From contig NC_035924.1 of the NCBI RefSeq assembly GCF_000348985.1, positions 1,054,001-1,118,000 on the forward strand: DNA of 64,000 nt. The letters run 5' to 3'. Source of the DNA: Huiozyma naganishii CBS 8797. Its lineage: Eukaryota; Ascomycota; Saccharomycetes; Saccharomycetales; Saccharomycetaceae. The stretch's first letter is position 1; every line of letters begins with the position of its first letter. The position numbers and the translations under genes are program-made. The notes under the pieces are model-generated. The model had not been told where the DNA came from and made no database searches. It saw only the letters and a program-made list of their open reading frames with translations. This document shows positions 10,663 to 19,751 of the stretch, one piece after another.

Positions 10663-10958
10663 TTCTGGGGACCCCGCGAGGAGGACGGTGGAAGCACTGA
10701 ATGGGGGAGGGGGGAGTAATAGAAGCTTCACGTGTTACTTGTCCGTTTGGTGCCGGGTACACCCTACATAAGCACATATATTCATCTGCAACAAGACGTA
10801 AATGTAAATAACGGCTACACTAGTTGTCTGTAGAGGCGGGAGGGAGGCATCAATTGGATTGTTTCATGGGGAAGCAGTGGTAAACTTTCATACATATCTA
10901 TATATACAGGTCCATTTGATTTGAGGCTATTGACAGGCTAAGAATATATCTGCTGCAC

Positions 10959-12050
10959 TCAATGTATGGATTTACGCACTTTGCTAAACACTCTCCCCGC
11001 TGGCAGGTTGTACTTCTCTCTTACAGTTCTGACGTTCAAGTCCCAGGTACTTCTCCAAACATGTGCGCCCACTGGGTCTAACTGGTGGTCTTTCACAAAC
11101 GCTCTGAGATCGAATTCGTCCCTAGAGTCCAATTGTGTCGTCAGAGGGGCCGTCTGTCTGAAGACCCATGTTGCAAACCGTTGAATCCCAGCGTTCTTTT
11201 CTGGTACCGGTGGTAGATACGGCATGAGCACGTTTTCGTCTGTAAACCTCCTTGCGTCCACGACGTTGTCGTTGTAAGATACTTTCAAGTTTGTCAATCC
11301 GTAACATAGTGACGTCTTGTACGAGTCCCTAGCCAAGTCCGGTTCGTCCGGGTTCACGACCAGCACGGTATACAGCTGTTCTTCAGGGTTGACCCTGTCA
11401 AATTCTTGTAGCTTGAAGACGGGTTCCATTGCAGTAACATTTGATGAAAGCATCTCCCCCGGTTCTATCCATTTGTTCACACCAGTTGAGTAAGGGAACT
11501 TCACATGTACGTCCACGCGGGGATCAAGTGTGGGCAACGTGTCAGGTATAACGTGAAGCGTCTCGAGTCTCTGCATCAGAAGCATTTGAGCCTTGGATTC
11601 CCAATGTTTCTTCCCAAGGTAACGGTACACCGCTACGTTGTAGTCGATCAGTTCCGGGTTGTTGTCCACTTTCTCGCTAAACTGGAAGTTATACTGCACC
11701 TCTGGGTTGTTAATCTCCACCTTCCGCAACAGTGTCTCCCTAGTACTTGCGTCCATAGCGTCCGCATGCTTGTCCAACTGATCTTGTACCTTCGCTGCCT
11801 TTGCCTCTAGAAACGCATAGCTGGACGCAAATACCTCGTCAATCAGCTCGGGAGACCTGTACTTCAACCTGTTGGACCGTCTGTGCAGAGATGCAGGCCC
11901 ATCTGAGGACGATCCATTCAGCAGAGACTGCTTAACCCGGGCAGATTTCACATTCAGCGCGGCGGGTCTCCCTTTTGCGCTCGCCCAGACGTGCTCAACT
12001 GTATTACGGACCACTGCACCACAGTGTATACTTCTCCTAGCTGATATCAT
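10959..12050 (-). CDS. MRPL35: Mitochondrial large-subunit ribosomal protein mL38 (MrpL35)
   Basis: 363 residues from the first ATG (two codons upstream there is only GTG); S. cerevisiae has 367. This is a mitochondrial 54S ribosome protein with a PEBP-like fold in its C-terminal half. The first 25 residues are rich in Arg, Ser and Ala with no acidic residues, consistent with a matrix-targeting signal. Segments such as YNVAVYRYLGKKHWESKAQ and NPDEPDLARDSYKT agree with the yeast protein. It converges with TIM11 (about 300 bp apart) and diverges from the next gene. Confidence 0.93.
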   Translation of the reverse strand: MISARRSIHCGAVVRNTVEHVWASAKGRPAALNVKSARVKQSLLNGSSSDGPASLHRRSNRLKYRSPELIDEVFASSYAFLEAKAAKVQDQLDKHADAMDASTRETLLRKVEINNPEVQYNFQFSEKVDNNPELIDYNVAVYRYLGKKHWESKAQMLLMQRLETLHVIPDTLPTLDPRVDVHVKFPYSTGVNKWIEPGEMLSSNVTAMEPVFKLQEFDRVNPEEQLYTVLVVNPDEPDLARDSYKTSLCYGLTNLKVSYNDNVVDARRFTDENVLMPYLPPVPEKNAGIQRFATWVFRQTAPLTTQLDSRDEFDLRAFVKDHQLDPVGAHVWRSTWDLNVRTVREKYNLPAGRVFSKVRKSIH

Positions 12051-12364
12051 GACCACGGCCGGGATCTGGGAGGGACGGTCTCTCTGTACTTGTCGGCTTC
12101 AACAGTACACTCTTCGAAACATATTTGTTATTCAATTCGATTCCTCGATGAAACGGACTCGAAACTGATCACTTGGCAACTGAAGTGGCTCATGGTTGGG
12201 CATATAAGCACGCTGGGTTTGAAGCTATGAGTATCTGATTGTGATGACGGGAGCGATGTGTTTTTGTACTGTTGCTTCCCCTTTCTTCTAGGCTTTTATT
12301 GGTGACAAAGGAAGTTGCTAAGAGGAGGGGTTGGTAATACTAAGAGATTGGAGGCTCCACATAC

Positions 12365-13261
12365 ATGCTACACCGGTCTGCCTCAGCGAATGCTGTGGCG
12401 ACTCTTCGGAGACGTAGCAGGTCCTTTTCCAGTGTCAGTGGACAAACCACTGGTCGGCCGTTCTTAAGAAGAACGTTGTCGCAGAGCAGCAACATATCGA
12501 TGGTCTCCTCGCTCAACTCGAACCAGAAGCTGAGGGACGAGTCCTTCAATGAGTTCTGGCATTTCTTGTCTGGGGACGAGTACTACGGGGCGGTCAATTC
12601 GCTGTGGGATAAGTTGCCCCAGGACACGAAGGACATCTTCGTTGCGAAAGTGGTCCAGAAACGGCGCAGCACAAAGTGGACCTACGAGGACGTAGGGGAC
12701 CTGTTCACGGACCAGGCTGTACCCACGAAGAACTCGTTTATGCACTATCGAAGGCGGGTGTCTCCCTATTTCAGGAATAATGCGCCCGGGATCCGAGAGT
12801 CTGTCATCTCAAAGACCGTGGCAGATATATACAACAACGAGCTGACGGACGAGGAGCGGCTCGAGCTCAAGAGGGAGGCTGAGCATCTGAGAGCCCAGAC
12901 GTTAGCCGAGAGGATCGAGATCGCACAGCGATACGTCGAGTTGAACACAAGAGGGCTCGATGCAGACCCATTTCTGGCGGAGGTACGGCAGTGGCGCGAA
13001 GAGAACCGGTCTTTGGCACCCTCGGTACAGCAGGTAAATAGTTTGGTCGAGAAATTAGACTTGGGCAAGGCGGAACCTGCTGTTGCTGTTGCTGCTGCTG
13101 CTGCCGCTAAACCGAGCTCATTTGTCGGTGAATTGACTGCTCAGTCCCGGAAGTTACTCAATAAGTTCAAGTCCAAGTCCAAGAAGAAGAGGGGGAAGAA
13201 CAAGAGCAAAAGCAAGAAGGCCGCGGATGCGAGACCATTGGAGATTCTTGTTCCCCTGTGA
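12365..13261 (+). CDS. Unassigned protein with HMG-box-like region and basic tail, probably mitochondrial
   Basis: 298 residues; I do not recognise an S. cerevisiae orthologue, and none lies between ASP1 and MRPL35 there. The first 45 residues hold many Arg, Ser and Thr and no Asp or Glu, which looks like a mitochondrial presequence. Residues about 118-180 fit an HMG-box pattern: a Pro then a Phe/Tyr-rich first helix (PTKNSFMHYRRR), a middle part ending in an aromatic (SKTVADIYNNELTDEE) and an Ala/Leu-rich third helix. A weaker similar region with Trp residues lies at about 58-115. The C-terminus has an Ala run and then a strongly basic Lys/Ser tail. It could be a mitochondrial DNA-packaging protein like Abf2, but that is inference only. 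Confidence 0.6.
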   Translation: MLHRSASANAVATLRRRSRSFSSVSGQTTGRPFLRRTLSQSSNISMVSSLNSNQKLRDESFNEFWHFLSGDEYYGAVNSLWDKLPQDTKDIFVAKVVQKRRSTKWTYEDVGDLFTDQAVPTKNSFMHYRRRVSPYFRNNAPGIRESVISKTVADIYNNELTDEERLELKREAEHLRAQTLAERIEIAQRYVELNTRGLDADPFLAEVRQWREENRSLAPSVQQVNSLVEKLDLGKAEPAVAVAAAAAAKPSSFVGELTAQSRKLLNKFKSKSKKKRGKNKSKSKKAADARPLEILVPL

Positions 13262-13392
13262 GACTCGAGCCTTTTGCTGAAATGCATTTATAACTAGTGG
13301 TACAAACGGTCATATGTCATCTATATATTCTATCAGCAACAGTCCTGGAAGTATATTAATGCTAATATTATTAGTAGTAGATGGTACCTGTA

Positions 13393-14547
13393 TTAACCAC
13401 CGTAGACGCCCTTGAAGACATGTCTGATCTCCTCTGTTGAGTAACCCCCGGAAAGGCAAAGTTGGAGCAGCAGTCTTGATTTCTCGGGGTTCAAGTACCC
13501 TGATGCGATGACGCTGCCGCGGGTTCGTGTGCTTGAATCGATTGGTAGGTTTGCAATGGGGATCATCCCATCCATGGACCTCTTTGAGAAAACGATGGGC
13601 ACTGGAGACTGAAGCGCCCGCTGGCACATATCATCGGGCAAAGATCCTGCGCCCATCGTCGCGATCACTATCCCAGCACAGCTGCCCTCGATCAGCGTTA
13701 GGATCTCGGGAGTGATCGACTGGTGGCCGTAGAGGATACACACTTTGGGGAGGCCGAATTCGTGCCCCCCAGTCGCCAGGTCTGGTTTCCAATTCAGTTT
13801 AAACTTGTGACACCCCTGTGGCTTTACCGGTGGGTAGTAGTAATGGATTTCGTTGTTGACGAAGTTCCCCAGATACCCCTGTCTAACGTTGAAGGAGTCT
13901 AGACTGTTGGCGTTCGTCTTTGTGATGTAGTAACCGGCGGATATCTGGTCGTTCAAAGAGACGAGCACGGACCTTCCCCTGGACTCCCTATTAGACGCAA
14001 TGCAAATGGCCTGGTACAAGTTCATTGGCCCATCCGCTGAGACACTTGTCGAGGGACGCATGGAACCAACAAACACGATGGGCACGTCGCCCGTGTCAAT
14101 AGTGCTCTCTATGAAGAAAGCGGTCTCCGAAAGTGTGTCCGTCCCGTGCGTGATCACAATCCCGTCAAAGGACTGCAACGACTGCGATATCCCCTGATAG
14201 ATCTTGTACAAGAGTGGTTCGTCTATATTCTTAGAATCCACGTTGCACAGTTGCTCGTATTCTATCTCGCATATCTGCGAGATATCCGGGATGGAGTCTA
14301 GCATGTCCTGAATGGTCAAATCGACGTGGTACCCAGCGGTCGCGGATGCATTGACACCCTTGGACGCAATTGTACCCCCTGTCCCCAGTATCTTAATCCT
14401 GGGCAGGTTACAACTCGTCACAGTGGAGTTTTCAGCGAGGTCAACGGCCACGGTCATCGCAGTGGTGGGTTCTGCACTCTGTATTGTGAACTGCGAGTTT
14501 TCCAAGTCCGGGCAGATAGTAGTAATCTCCAAATTCTGGTTCGGCAT
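13393..14547 (-). CDS. ASP1: Cytosolic L-asparaginase Asp1
   Basis: 384 residues, against 381 in S. cerevisiae. The enzyme hydrolyses L-asparagine to aspartate and ammonia. Both signature sites are intact: TGGTIA at residues 56-61, where the second Thr (59) matches the nucleophile of bacterial asparaginases, and HGTDT at 134-138 with the Thr-Asp pair. The loop [11 protein letters not shown] is also typical. There is no secretion signal, which separates it from the periplasmic Asp3 form. It diverges from DAD4, with about 200 bp between the starts, as in S. cerevisiae (YDR321W/YDR320C-A). Confidence 0.95.
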   Translation of the reverse strand: MPNQNLEITTICPDLENSQFTIQSAEPTTAMTVAVDLAENSTVTSCNLPRIKILGTGGTIASKGVNASATAGYHVDLTIQDMLDSIPDISQICEIEYEQLCNVDSKNIDEPLLYKIYQGISQSLQSFDGIVITHGTDTLSETAFFIESTIDTGDVPIVFVGSMRPSTSVSADGPMNLYQAICIASNRESRGRSVLVSLNDQISAGYYITKTNANSLDSFNVRQGYLGNFVNNEIHYYYPPVKPQGCHKFKLNWKPDLATGGHEFGLPKVCILYGHQSITPEILTLIEGSCAGIVIATMGAGSLPDDMCQRALQSPVPIVFSKRSMDGMIPIANLPIDSSTRTRGSVIASGYLNPEKSRLLLQLCLSGGYSTEEIRHVFKGVYGG

Positions 14548-14746
14548 TGAACAAGTCGGTCACACTGGTACGATAGGACCCCCCCGCTGGGCTAAGTGCT
14601 ACCCTTTGAAACCTTCCCTTTGACACAGTTATGGTCATCGCATCGAAAAGTGTTGAAAATTTTTAAACGCCGTTTCAAACGGTGTTGTTCAAGGCGTTTG
14701 CATCCAGGGACGAAGGGGAGTAAGTGGGGGACAACGAGGCCTGGCG

Positions 14747-14977
14747 ATGGAGAACCCGTACGATAAAGTGCAGAGTAACATCCTGTCGCGGATAATAGCG
14801 AATGTCGAGCGATTGAACCAGTCCGTAGTGACGCTGAACCAGGAGCTGGCGACCGTGACGCAAAAGAACAAGCAACTGGAGACGATCGGCACGATCTGCG
14901 AGAACTACTCCAGCAGCATGCAGTTCAACTTGGAGACTACGGGCCACATGAGGCCGCCCAACGGCGACGCCGACTGA
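14747..14977 (+). CDS. DAD4: DASH/Dam1 complex subunit Dad4
   Basis: 76 residues, against 72 in S. cerevisiae. Dad4 is one of the ten small helical subunits of the DASH ring that couples kinetochores to microtubule ends. The start MENPYDKVQSNILSRIIANV is nearly that of yeast Dad4, and the whole body is a predicted helix with regular Leu/Ile spacing. The last few residues (Gly/Pro/Asp) are an extension. The start is the first ATG in a frame with no alternative. Confidence 0.93.
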   Translation: MENPYDKVQSNILSRIIANVERLNQSVVTLNQELATVTQKNKQLETIGTICENYSSSMQFNLETTGHMRPPNGDAD

Positions 14978-15056
14978 TTAGGGTGGGGGGGAGTGCTATC
15001 GTGTTATATATGTATAACATAGTATGAATACGTATGGTTAGTGTACAAAATATGGT

Positions 15057-15071
15057 GGGGGGGGGGGGGGG
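15057..15071. repeat. G15 homopolymer
   Basis: A run of about 15 guanines lies in the roughly 120-bp convergent gap between DAD4 and NOP10. Exact length is uncertain because such runs are often mis-sequenced. Confidence 0.8.
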
Positions 15072-15101
15072 TCAAGGTTATGCCTGTCAATTCTCCATCT
15101 T

Positions 15102-15272
15102 CTATGGCAGCATCCCGAATCTCTTCTTCAGAGTGACTCTCTGTCTGGAGTACTTGTCATCGGGGGAGAACCTCGCTGGATGCGCAGACTTGGTGATTTC
15201 ACCGTCCGCGGTCGCCTTCTTCAGAGTGTAGATTCTCTTCCCCTCGTTGTCCAAAGTGTACATCAAATGCAT
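15102..15272 (-). CDS. NOP10: H/ACA snoRNP protein Nop10
   Basis: 56 residues from the ATG giving [19 protein letters not shown]; yeast Nop10 has 58 and the same start. An ATG five codons upstream (MTHAT) is in frame but absent from homologues, so I prefer the shorter form. Nop10 is a core of the H/ACA particles (with Cbf5, Gar1 and Nhp2) that make pseudouridine in rRNA. The signature [19 protein letters not shown] is intact. In S. cerevisiae this gene is YHR072W-A, on the sister of this block, so its presence beside DAD4 and SWA2 marks a different pattern of gene loss after genome duplication. Confidence 0.95.
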   Translation of the reverse strand: MHLMYTLDNEGKRIYTLKKATADGEITKSAHPARFSPDDKYSRQRVTLKKRFGMLP

Positions 15273-15385
15273 CGTTGCGTGTGTCAATGGTCTCTTTTAA
15301 CGCTGTATCCACCGACTAGTCCTCTAAAAGCTACACCAGAGTACCAGTCTGTTAACAGTCGTCTCTTCGCATCGTTTTCAAAAAT

Positions 15386-15397
15386 TGAAAAATTTTT
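15386..15397. promoter_or_regulatory. RRPE motif upstream of NOP10
   Basis: TGAAAAATTTTT lies 114 bp upstream of the NOP10 ATG. It matches the ribosomal RNA processing element found before nucleolar genes and bound by Stb3. No good PAC partner was seen within this intergenic region. Confidence 0.65.
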
Positions 15398-15422
15398 ACG
15401 CGAAAAAAGTTACAAAAAATTT

Positions 15423-15541
15423 TAGAATTAGGGCTTGCGGTGTTACCCTCATTTCCGAAATAGGGACACCACAAGCCCTAATTTTGCTTTTTCCTCAAAC
15501 CCTAGGGTTTAGAAAAATTATAGAATTAGGGCTTTCGGTGT
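15423..15541. repeat. Palindrome array in the NOP10-SWA2 promoter region
   Basis: A 58-bp imperfect inverted repeat spans 15426-15483. Its outer arms are 12 bp (AATTAGGGCTTG and its complement at 15472-15483), with further paired segments GGTGT/ACACC, CCCT/AGGG and ATTTC/GAAAT towards the centre. A perfect 14-bp palindrome AAACCCTAGGGTTT lies at 15497-15510. A direct copy of the left arm and its flank recurs at 15521-15541, differing from 15423-15443 at one of 21 bases. The function is unknown. Confidence 0.85.
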
Positions 15542-15669
15542 CAAAAAGATCTCTTGAAGGGAGAAGAGGACTTTCTTCAATTCCTGCCCAGAGGTGGCTA
15601 GAGGTGACCACGGGGGCTGCTGGTCTATGTGTCTGGTGTGTCTGTGAGGTGTGCGAGTGAGTTAGGACG

Positions 15670-17427
15670 ATGGCGGACCCGTTTGCGTCTTTGTTGACGT
15701 CTTTTAAGGAGAGTAGTAAGAAACCGGCTGCGAAAAGCGAGTCTCCGGAGCCTGTCACGGTGAAGGGTGGGGGTGAGCCGGCGACTGCGAGTACACATGC
15801 GGTGTTTATGGAACCACTGATACCGTCTGGGGGTGGTCAGGGCAGTTTCCAGCAAAAACCTGCTGGTTCTGACGACAAATTTGACGATGTGTTCGATTTG
15901 TTCAATTCGGAACCTGCTGCGGAGGTTAAAGAACCTGATCGTGTGCCCTCCGATGAAAGCGTTCATGAAAATGTGGCTGTTGTTGATGAGGTTCGAGATA
16001 TGGAGGTGGCCAAGATTATGTCGCTGGGGTTTGGTATTGATAAAGCTGTGGAATTCTACGATTCAGGTGTTTTGTATGACGAGTTGGTGGAAAGGCGTGA
16101 TAGACGGCACATTCGGCATACTCACACTAGACACAGTGTCAGGGAGGTCACGGAGGTACCAAAACACACTGGGAACTCGTTTTTCTCAGCCGCTGTTGGG
16201 CTGCTCAATAAGGGCAAAGATTTCGTGGACCATTTGACTGCGTACCCTGATGAGGAAGGGGATCGACTGGCCAGGTACAGGCAGGAACATGCAGACGCGG
16301 CACATTTTGGTGATTTTACACCAGGTGAACGAGAACAGGATCTCCTGATAGACGATTTCGAATCGAAAGTGAGTATCACGGACAAACACAATCCACCATT
16401 GGCACAGACCCCAGATGAGACATTGCTCGATTTTGGCGAGGATGACAGTTCCAAGTCCGGGTCCCGCACGCACGTGAACAACTCTCCCTCGATAGAGTTA
16501 CCCATTGTCCCTATTTCTACCATGGAACTGTCTGGGTACAACGAGTTCAGGGCAAAGGGTACCGAGTTGTTCAAGAAGGGTGACTATTCAGCAGCGGTGC
16601 TGGAGTACGAGAAGTCACTCAACACTCTCCCTGAGAAACACCCTCTCCGGATCATCGCCATGTCCAACATGATGCTCCCGTACTTGAAGATAGGTGAGTA
16701 CACGAAGTGTTTGAAACTAGCGCCCCTCGCGCTAGAGTTGATACCAGAGGACCGGAGTACCTGGCGCAGTGTCATACAGCAAAGTGAACCGAAGAGAACG
16801 TACAGGGACATCTGGTCAAAATTAGTGATGAGACTAGCAGAGGCGCAGGAACATGCCGAAAACTACACTGGTGCATTCGATAACTATCAATTGCTCGTGG
16901 CCAACGGTATCACCAACGAAAAGGTTATGGACGGGAAGAGGAGGTGCCAGAAGGTTTTGAACCCGCCGAGCAAAGTGGAACGGAAGGGAACACCGACGCC
17001 GACGCCGCAAGTGGTGACACCGGCAAGGACCCCGGACCCAGCAACCTCGAAGACCGTCTACGAGAATGCGGAACGCGTAAAGAGAGCAAACGCCAAGTCC
17101 GAACAAGAGGAGGCCGCCAAAATGGAATTCTACGACGTCGTCGAAACCAAAGTAAACAACTGGAAGGGTGACAAAGAGGGCGACATCCGGTATTTGCTCT
17201 CGCATCTCACAGAGATCGTCACCTGGGTCGAATGGAACTCAGTCTCCCAGGCGGACCTGGTGATGCCCAAGAGAGTCAAGATCACGTACTTGAAGGCCAT
17301 CGCCAAGATCCACCCGGACAAGATCCCTGCTGACCTGCCATTGGAGTACAGGATGATAGCAGATACCGTGTTCAGCGTGTTGAACAACGCGTGGGAGAAG
17401 TTCAAACTGGACAACAACATAAACTGA
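15670..17427 (+). CDS. SWA2: Auxilin-like clathrin uncoating factor Swa2/Aux1
   Basis: 585 residues, shorter than the 668 of S. cerevisiae. Swa2 recruits Hsp70 to clathrin-coated vesicles to remove the coat, and also acts in cortical ER inheritance. The order is a UBA-type domain (about residues 112-145, MSLGFGIDKAVEFYDSG), a TPR region (about 290-400, ELFKKGDYSAAVLEYEKSL) and a C-terminal J domain (about 495-585) with the Hsp70-activating HPD intact (IAKIHPDKIPADLP). Acidic LLDFGEDD and LLIDDFE segments are plausible clathrin-binding motifs. It follows NOP10 divergently and precedes YFT2, as expected for YDR320C. Confidence 0.93.
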   Translation: MADPFASLLTSFKESSKKPAAKSESPEPVTVKGGGEPATASTHAVFMEPLIPSGGGQGSFQQKPAGSDDKFDDVFDLFNSEPAAEVKEPDRVPSDESVHENVAVVDEVRDMEVAKIMSLGFGIDKAVEFYDSGVLYDELVERRDRRHIRHTHTRHSVREVTEVPKHTGNSFFSAAVGLLNKGKDFVDHLTAYPDEEGDRLARYRQEHADAAHFGDFTPGEREQDLLIDDFESKVSITDKHNPPLAQTPDETLLDFGEDDSSKSGSRTHVNNSPSIELPIVPISTMELSGYNEFRAKGTELFKKGDYSAAVLEYEKSLNTLPEKHPLRIIAMSNMMLPYLKIGEYTKCLKLAPLALELIPEDRSTWRSVIQQSEPKRTYRDIWSKLVMRLAEAQEHAENYTGAFDNYQLLVANGITNEKVMDGKRRCQKVLNPPSKVERKGTPTPTPQVVTPARTPDPATSKTVYENAERVKRANAKSEQEEAAKMEFYDVVETKVNNWKGDKEGDIRYLLSHLTEIVTWVEWNSVSQADLVMPKRVKITYLKAIAKIHPDKIPADLPLEYRMIADTVFSVLNNAWEKFKLDNNIN

Positions 17428-17527
17428 CACTACTGCACCTCTTTATACAAGAGACAAAATAGTCATATAACGTTACATTAAATAGGAACAAGCAATTGGT
17501 ACAGTTCGCTGGCAATTACATCAGGGC

Positions 17528-18322
17528 ATGCTGCTGGACAAGCTGATCTGGCCGAATGTGGTCCTTCTGTACCCGTTTGTGCTGTCAATCGGTTTGATCT
17601 TGCACGTTTTGGTGCCCGAACAGGTGCAAGATCAGTTGAAACAACACGTTTACTTCTTCAACTCAAAGAACGTGCTGAACCAGGTATTCGCGTACAAGGG
17701 GAATCTCGTGTGGACGGTACTGTTTCTGTACATAGCTGTACTGTCGTACTTCATCAAAACAATGAGTCGTGATCCCCTCGAGCAGCGCGCTGGGGGGAGA
17801 CAAGTGGACTGGCAAATTGTGAGGCAGTACTGCTGGAAACTGCTCTTGAAGAACGGTCTACTCTACTTGTGCTTCCTAGTCATCGATGGTGTGTTCATCG
17901 CGACGGGAGGGGTTTGCACGACCATGGGGGGGGAGATGAGGAAGATAAGGTCCGCAGAGAGCTGCAAATGGAATGGCGGGCAATGGGAGAACGGGTTCGA
18001 TATCAGCGGACACTTCTGCTTCCTCATGAACATCAGTCTTATCCTCTGGGCTGAACTCCAGTTGCTCCAGGATGCAATAAGGAGAGAGGAGCTCGGGGAG
18101 GAGGAACTGAACCTCTGGATATGTTACAAATGGCTTAGACATGGATTAACGGCCGTCAAAATTACATTATACATATGGTTATTCCTGCTGTTCGTCACTG
18201 CTTCGTTCTATCATACATCGTCTGAGAAGCTGATAGGTTGCGCCTTCGGATACGTGTGTCCATTTGTCATGTACCACCTCATTCCAACGTCGCCCCGGTT
18301 AAACGAATTTTTCTACGGTTAA
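17528..18322 (+). CDS. YFT2: FIT-family ER protein Yft2 (lipid droplet formation)
   Basis: 264 residues, against 274 in S. cerevisiae. FIT2-family proteins are multi-span ER enzymes (acyl-CoA diphosphatases in animals) needed for normal lipid droplet budding. About six hydrophobic spans are visible. A His in SGHCFLM-type context (GFDISGHFCFLMN) and a second in ATSFYHTSSEKLIGC-type context (TASFYHTSSEK) match the two conserved His residues of the catalytic site. Its last 24 bp overlap the end of MCM21 on the other strand. Confidence 0.92.
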   Translation: MLLDKLIWPNVVLLYPFVLSIGLILHVLVPEQVQDQLKQHVYFFNSKNVLNQVFAYKGNLVWTVLFLYIAVLSYFIKTMSRDPLEQRAGGRQVDWQIVRQYCWKLLLKNGLLYLCFLVIDGVFIATGGVCTTMGGEMRKIRSAESCKWNGGQWENGFDISGHFCFLMNISLILWAELQLLQDAIRREELGEEELNLWICYKWLRHGLTAVKITLYIWLFLLFVTASFYHTSSEKLIGCAFGYVCPFVMYHLIPTSPRLNEFFYG

Positions 18323-19456
18323 CTGCTTCAGTTTCCCCTCCAGATCATCGATGGGCCCAGTGAGGAACATGGCCAACTTACTCTTGACCTCCTCTTTGCC
18401 CTTTTTCACGTACACCGAGACGACTTCATTGTTCTGAATGGTCAACTTCACGTCGATCATGAACCTGGGACCCGTCATGAACGACACATTCGTGCTTCTA
18501 AGGTCCCCCCTTAGATCTTCTATCAGGCCACGTTCCTGTAAAGAGTTGAAGTGTTTCAACCGCAAGGAACTCTGGACCAATCTGACGTAGACTTCTTTAG
18601 AGAATAGATAAATATCGTTGTTACTCGTGGCGAGGCCACCCGTTATTGTATGGAATAGAGAGTGCACGTCAATGTTTCCCGGGATCGTGTGCTTGAAGAT
18701 CTCCCATACCTTGGCCTTCAGATTCTTCTTTAACAGCACGTAGAACGGTTTCTCGAACTTGGAATCCTGGTCATTGAACACGTCGAATCTCACTCCGAGC
18801 ATCTCTCGCGTAATGACCATCTTTTGCGTCTCCGCATTCAATTGCAAGTCCGCAGGGTCTACCACTGGGAAGTACGTGATACCAAATAGTCGGTAAGCGT
18901 TTTCTAGAAGAATCTTCTCGTGTAGTCGGGACGTATCCGCTCCATGCTGCGCTGGGTTGCGCTTCCTCTTTGAAGGTGACGACAGTATATCGGTGTCCAA
19001 CAAGTCACCGACACTTTGGTCGAACATTTGATGTTCAATCGGCACCTGGTTCTTCAGCACCCATTCGTCCTCGGGTAAATCCTCATCTGAACGGTTGCCC
19101 TGCTGATGTGCTTTGTCCTTGCCCGTTTTAACGGGGGTAGCCGTTGCCGATACGCTGCGATTGTTCGTCTGATTGGCACGGTTGCTCCCCGCTGAGTCCA
19201 CGGAATTGGTGTCGTTGTCATCGTTATCCGATGCGTCCGGTCGGTAGTCGTTGTACAGTATATCGTACAGTTGTGGGAACTTCTCAAAGACGCTTTCGAA
19301 TTCCTGGATGACAACATTCGTTGTGTCTTTCGTACGGGATCCACCTAACCTCTTGTCTCTGATCTCACCCTTCACATCGGCTGTTCTTTTCTTCAAAGAC
19401 TCAATCTCTTTCTCAAGGGCGTCAATATCCTGTTCGAGATCCTCCAGCTCACGCAT
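18299..19456 (-). CDS. MCM21: COMA complex kinetochore protein Mcm21 (CENP-O)
   Basis: 385 residues, against 368 in S. cerevisiae. Mcm21 with Ctf19, Okp1 and Ame1 forms the inner kinetochore COMA complex. The N-terminus is a coiled coil (residues 1-30), followed by a variable acidic region and then the conserved body (DEDLPEDEWVLKNQVPIEHQMFD, cited in part; LLDTDILSSPSKRKR; LENAYRLFGITYFPVVDP). In S. cerevisiae the gene has a short intron after about 17 codons; here the aligned start (MRELEDLEQDIDALEKEI) runs straight into the body without one. The stop lies inside the end of YFT2. Confidence 0.92.
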   Translation of the reverse strand: MRELEDLEQDIDALEKEIESLKKRTADVKGEIRDKRLGGSRTKDTTNVVIQEFESVFEKFPQLYDILYNDYRPDASDNDDNDTNSVDSAGSNRANQTNNRSVSATATPVKTGKDKAHQQGNRSDEDLPEDEWVLKNQVPIEHQMFDQSVGDLLDTDILSSPSKRKRNPAQHGADTSRLHEKILLENAYRLFGITYFPVVDPADLQLNAETQKMVITREMLGVRFDVFNDQDSKFEKPFYVLLKKNLKAKVWEIFKHTIPGNIDVHSLFHTITGGLATSNNDIYLFSKEVYVRLVQSSLRLKHFNSLQERGLIEDLRGDLRSTNVSFMTGPRFMIDVKLTIQNNEVVSVYVKKGKEEVKSKLAMFLTGPIDDLEGKLKQLTVEKFV

Positions 19457-19751
19457 CGTGCGCTATACGTCTTCTGGAGTTCTTGAATTGTAGTGATCAA
19501 CATTACTGAAAATACCTATATCGCTATTAATTTTTCATGTCATTAGATGCCTAAAGGGCTGGACGGTCCACTTCGTCAATTGACGGTAAAGAGCGTCCGC
19601 TGAATTGCGCTTGTATCGCCCCGAACATTCATACAGTAGTGTAGCTTGTCTTCGATGAGGCCCCGCACTTGGGTAGCCGTTTTCATTGTGAGATTTGGTC
19701 ATATTCGCGACCAGTAATTTCGATCCATACATCACTCAGCCCAGGTAGTTT

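Noticed and set aside
15446..15465. ATTTCCGAAAT as the core of centromere element III
   Set aside because: It lies at the tip of a palindrome, lacks the rest of the element III pattern and has no element I or II beside it.
19535..19735. 66-codon frame between MCM21 and the DUP240-family gene
   Set aside because: No family resemblance, and short frames of this size are common by chance.
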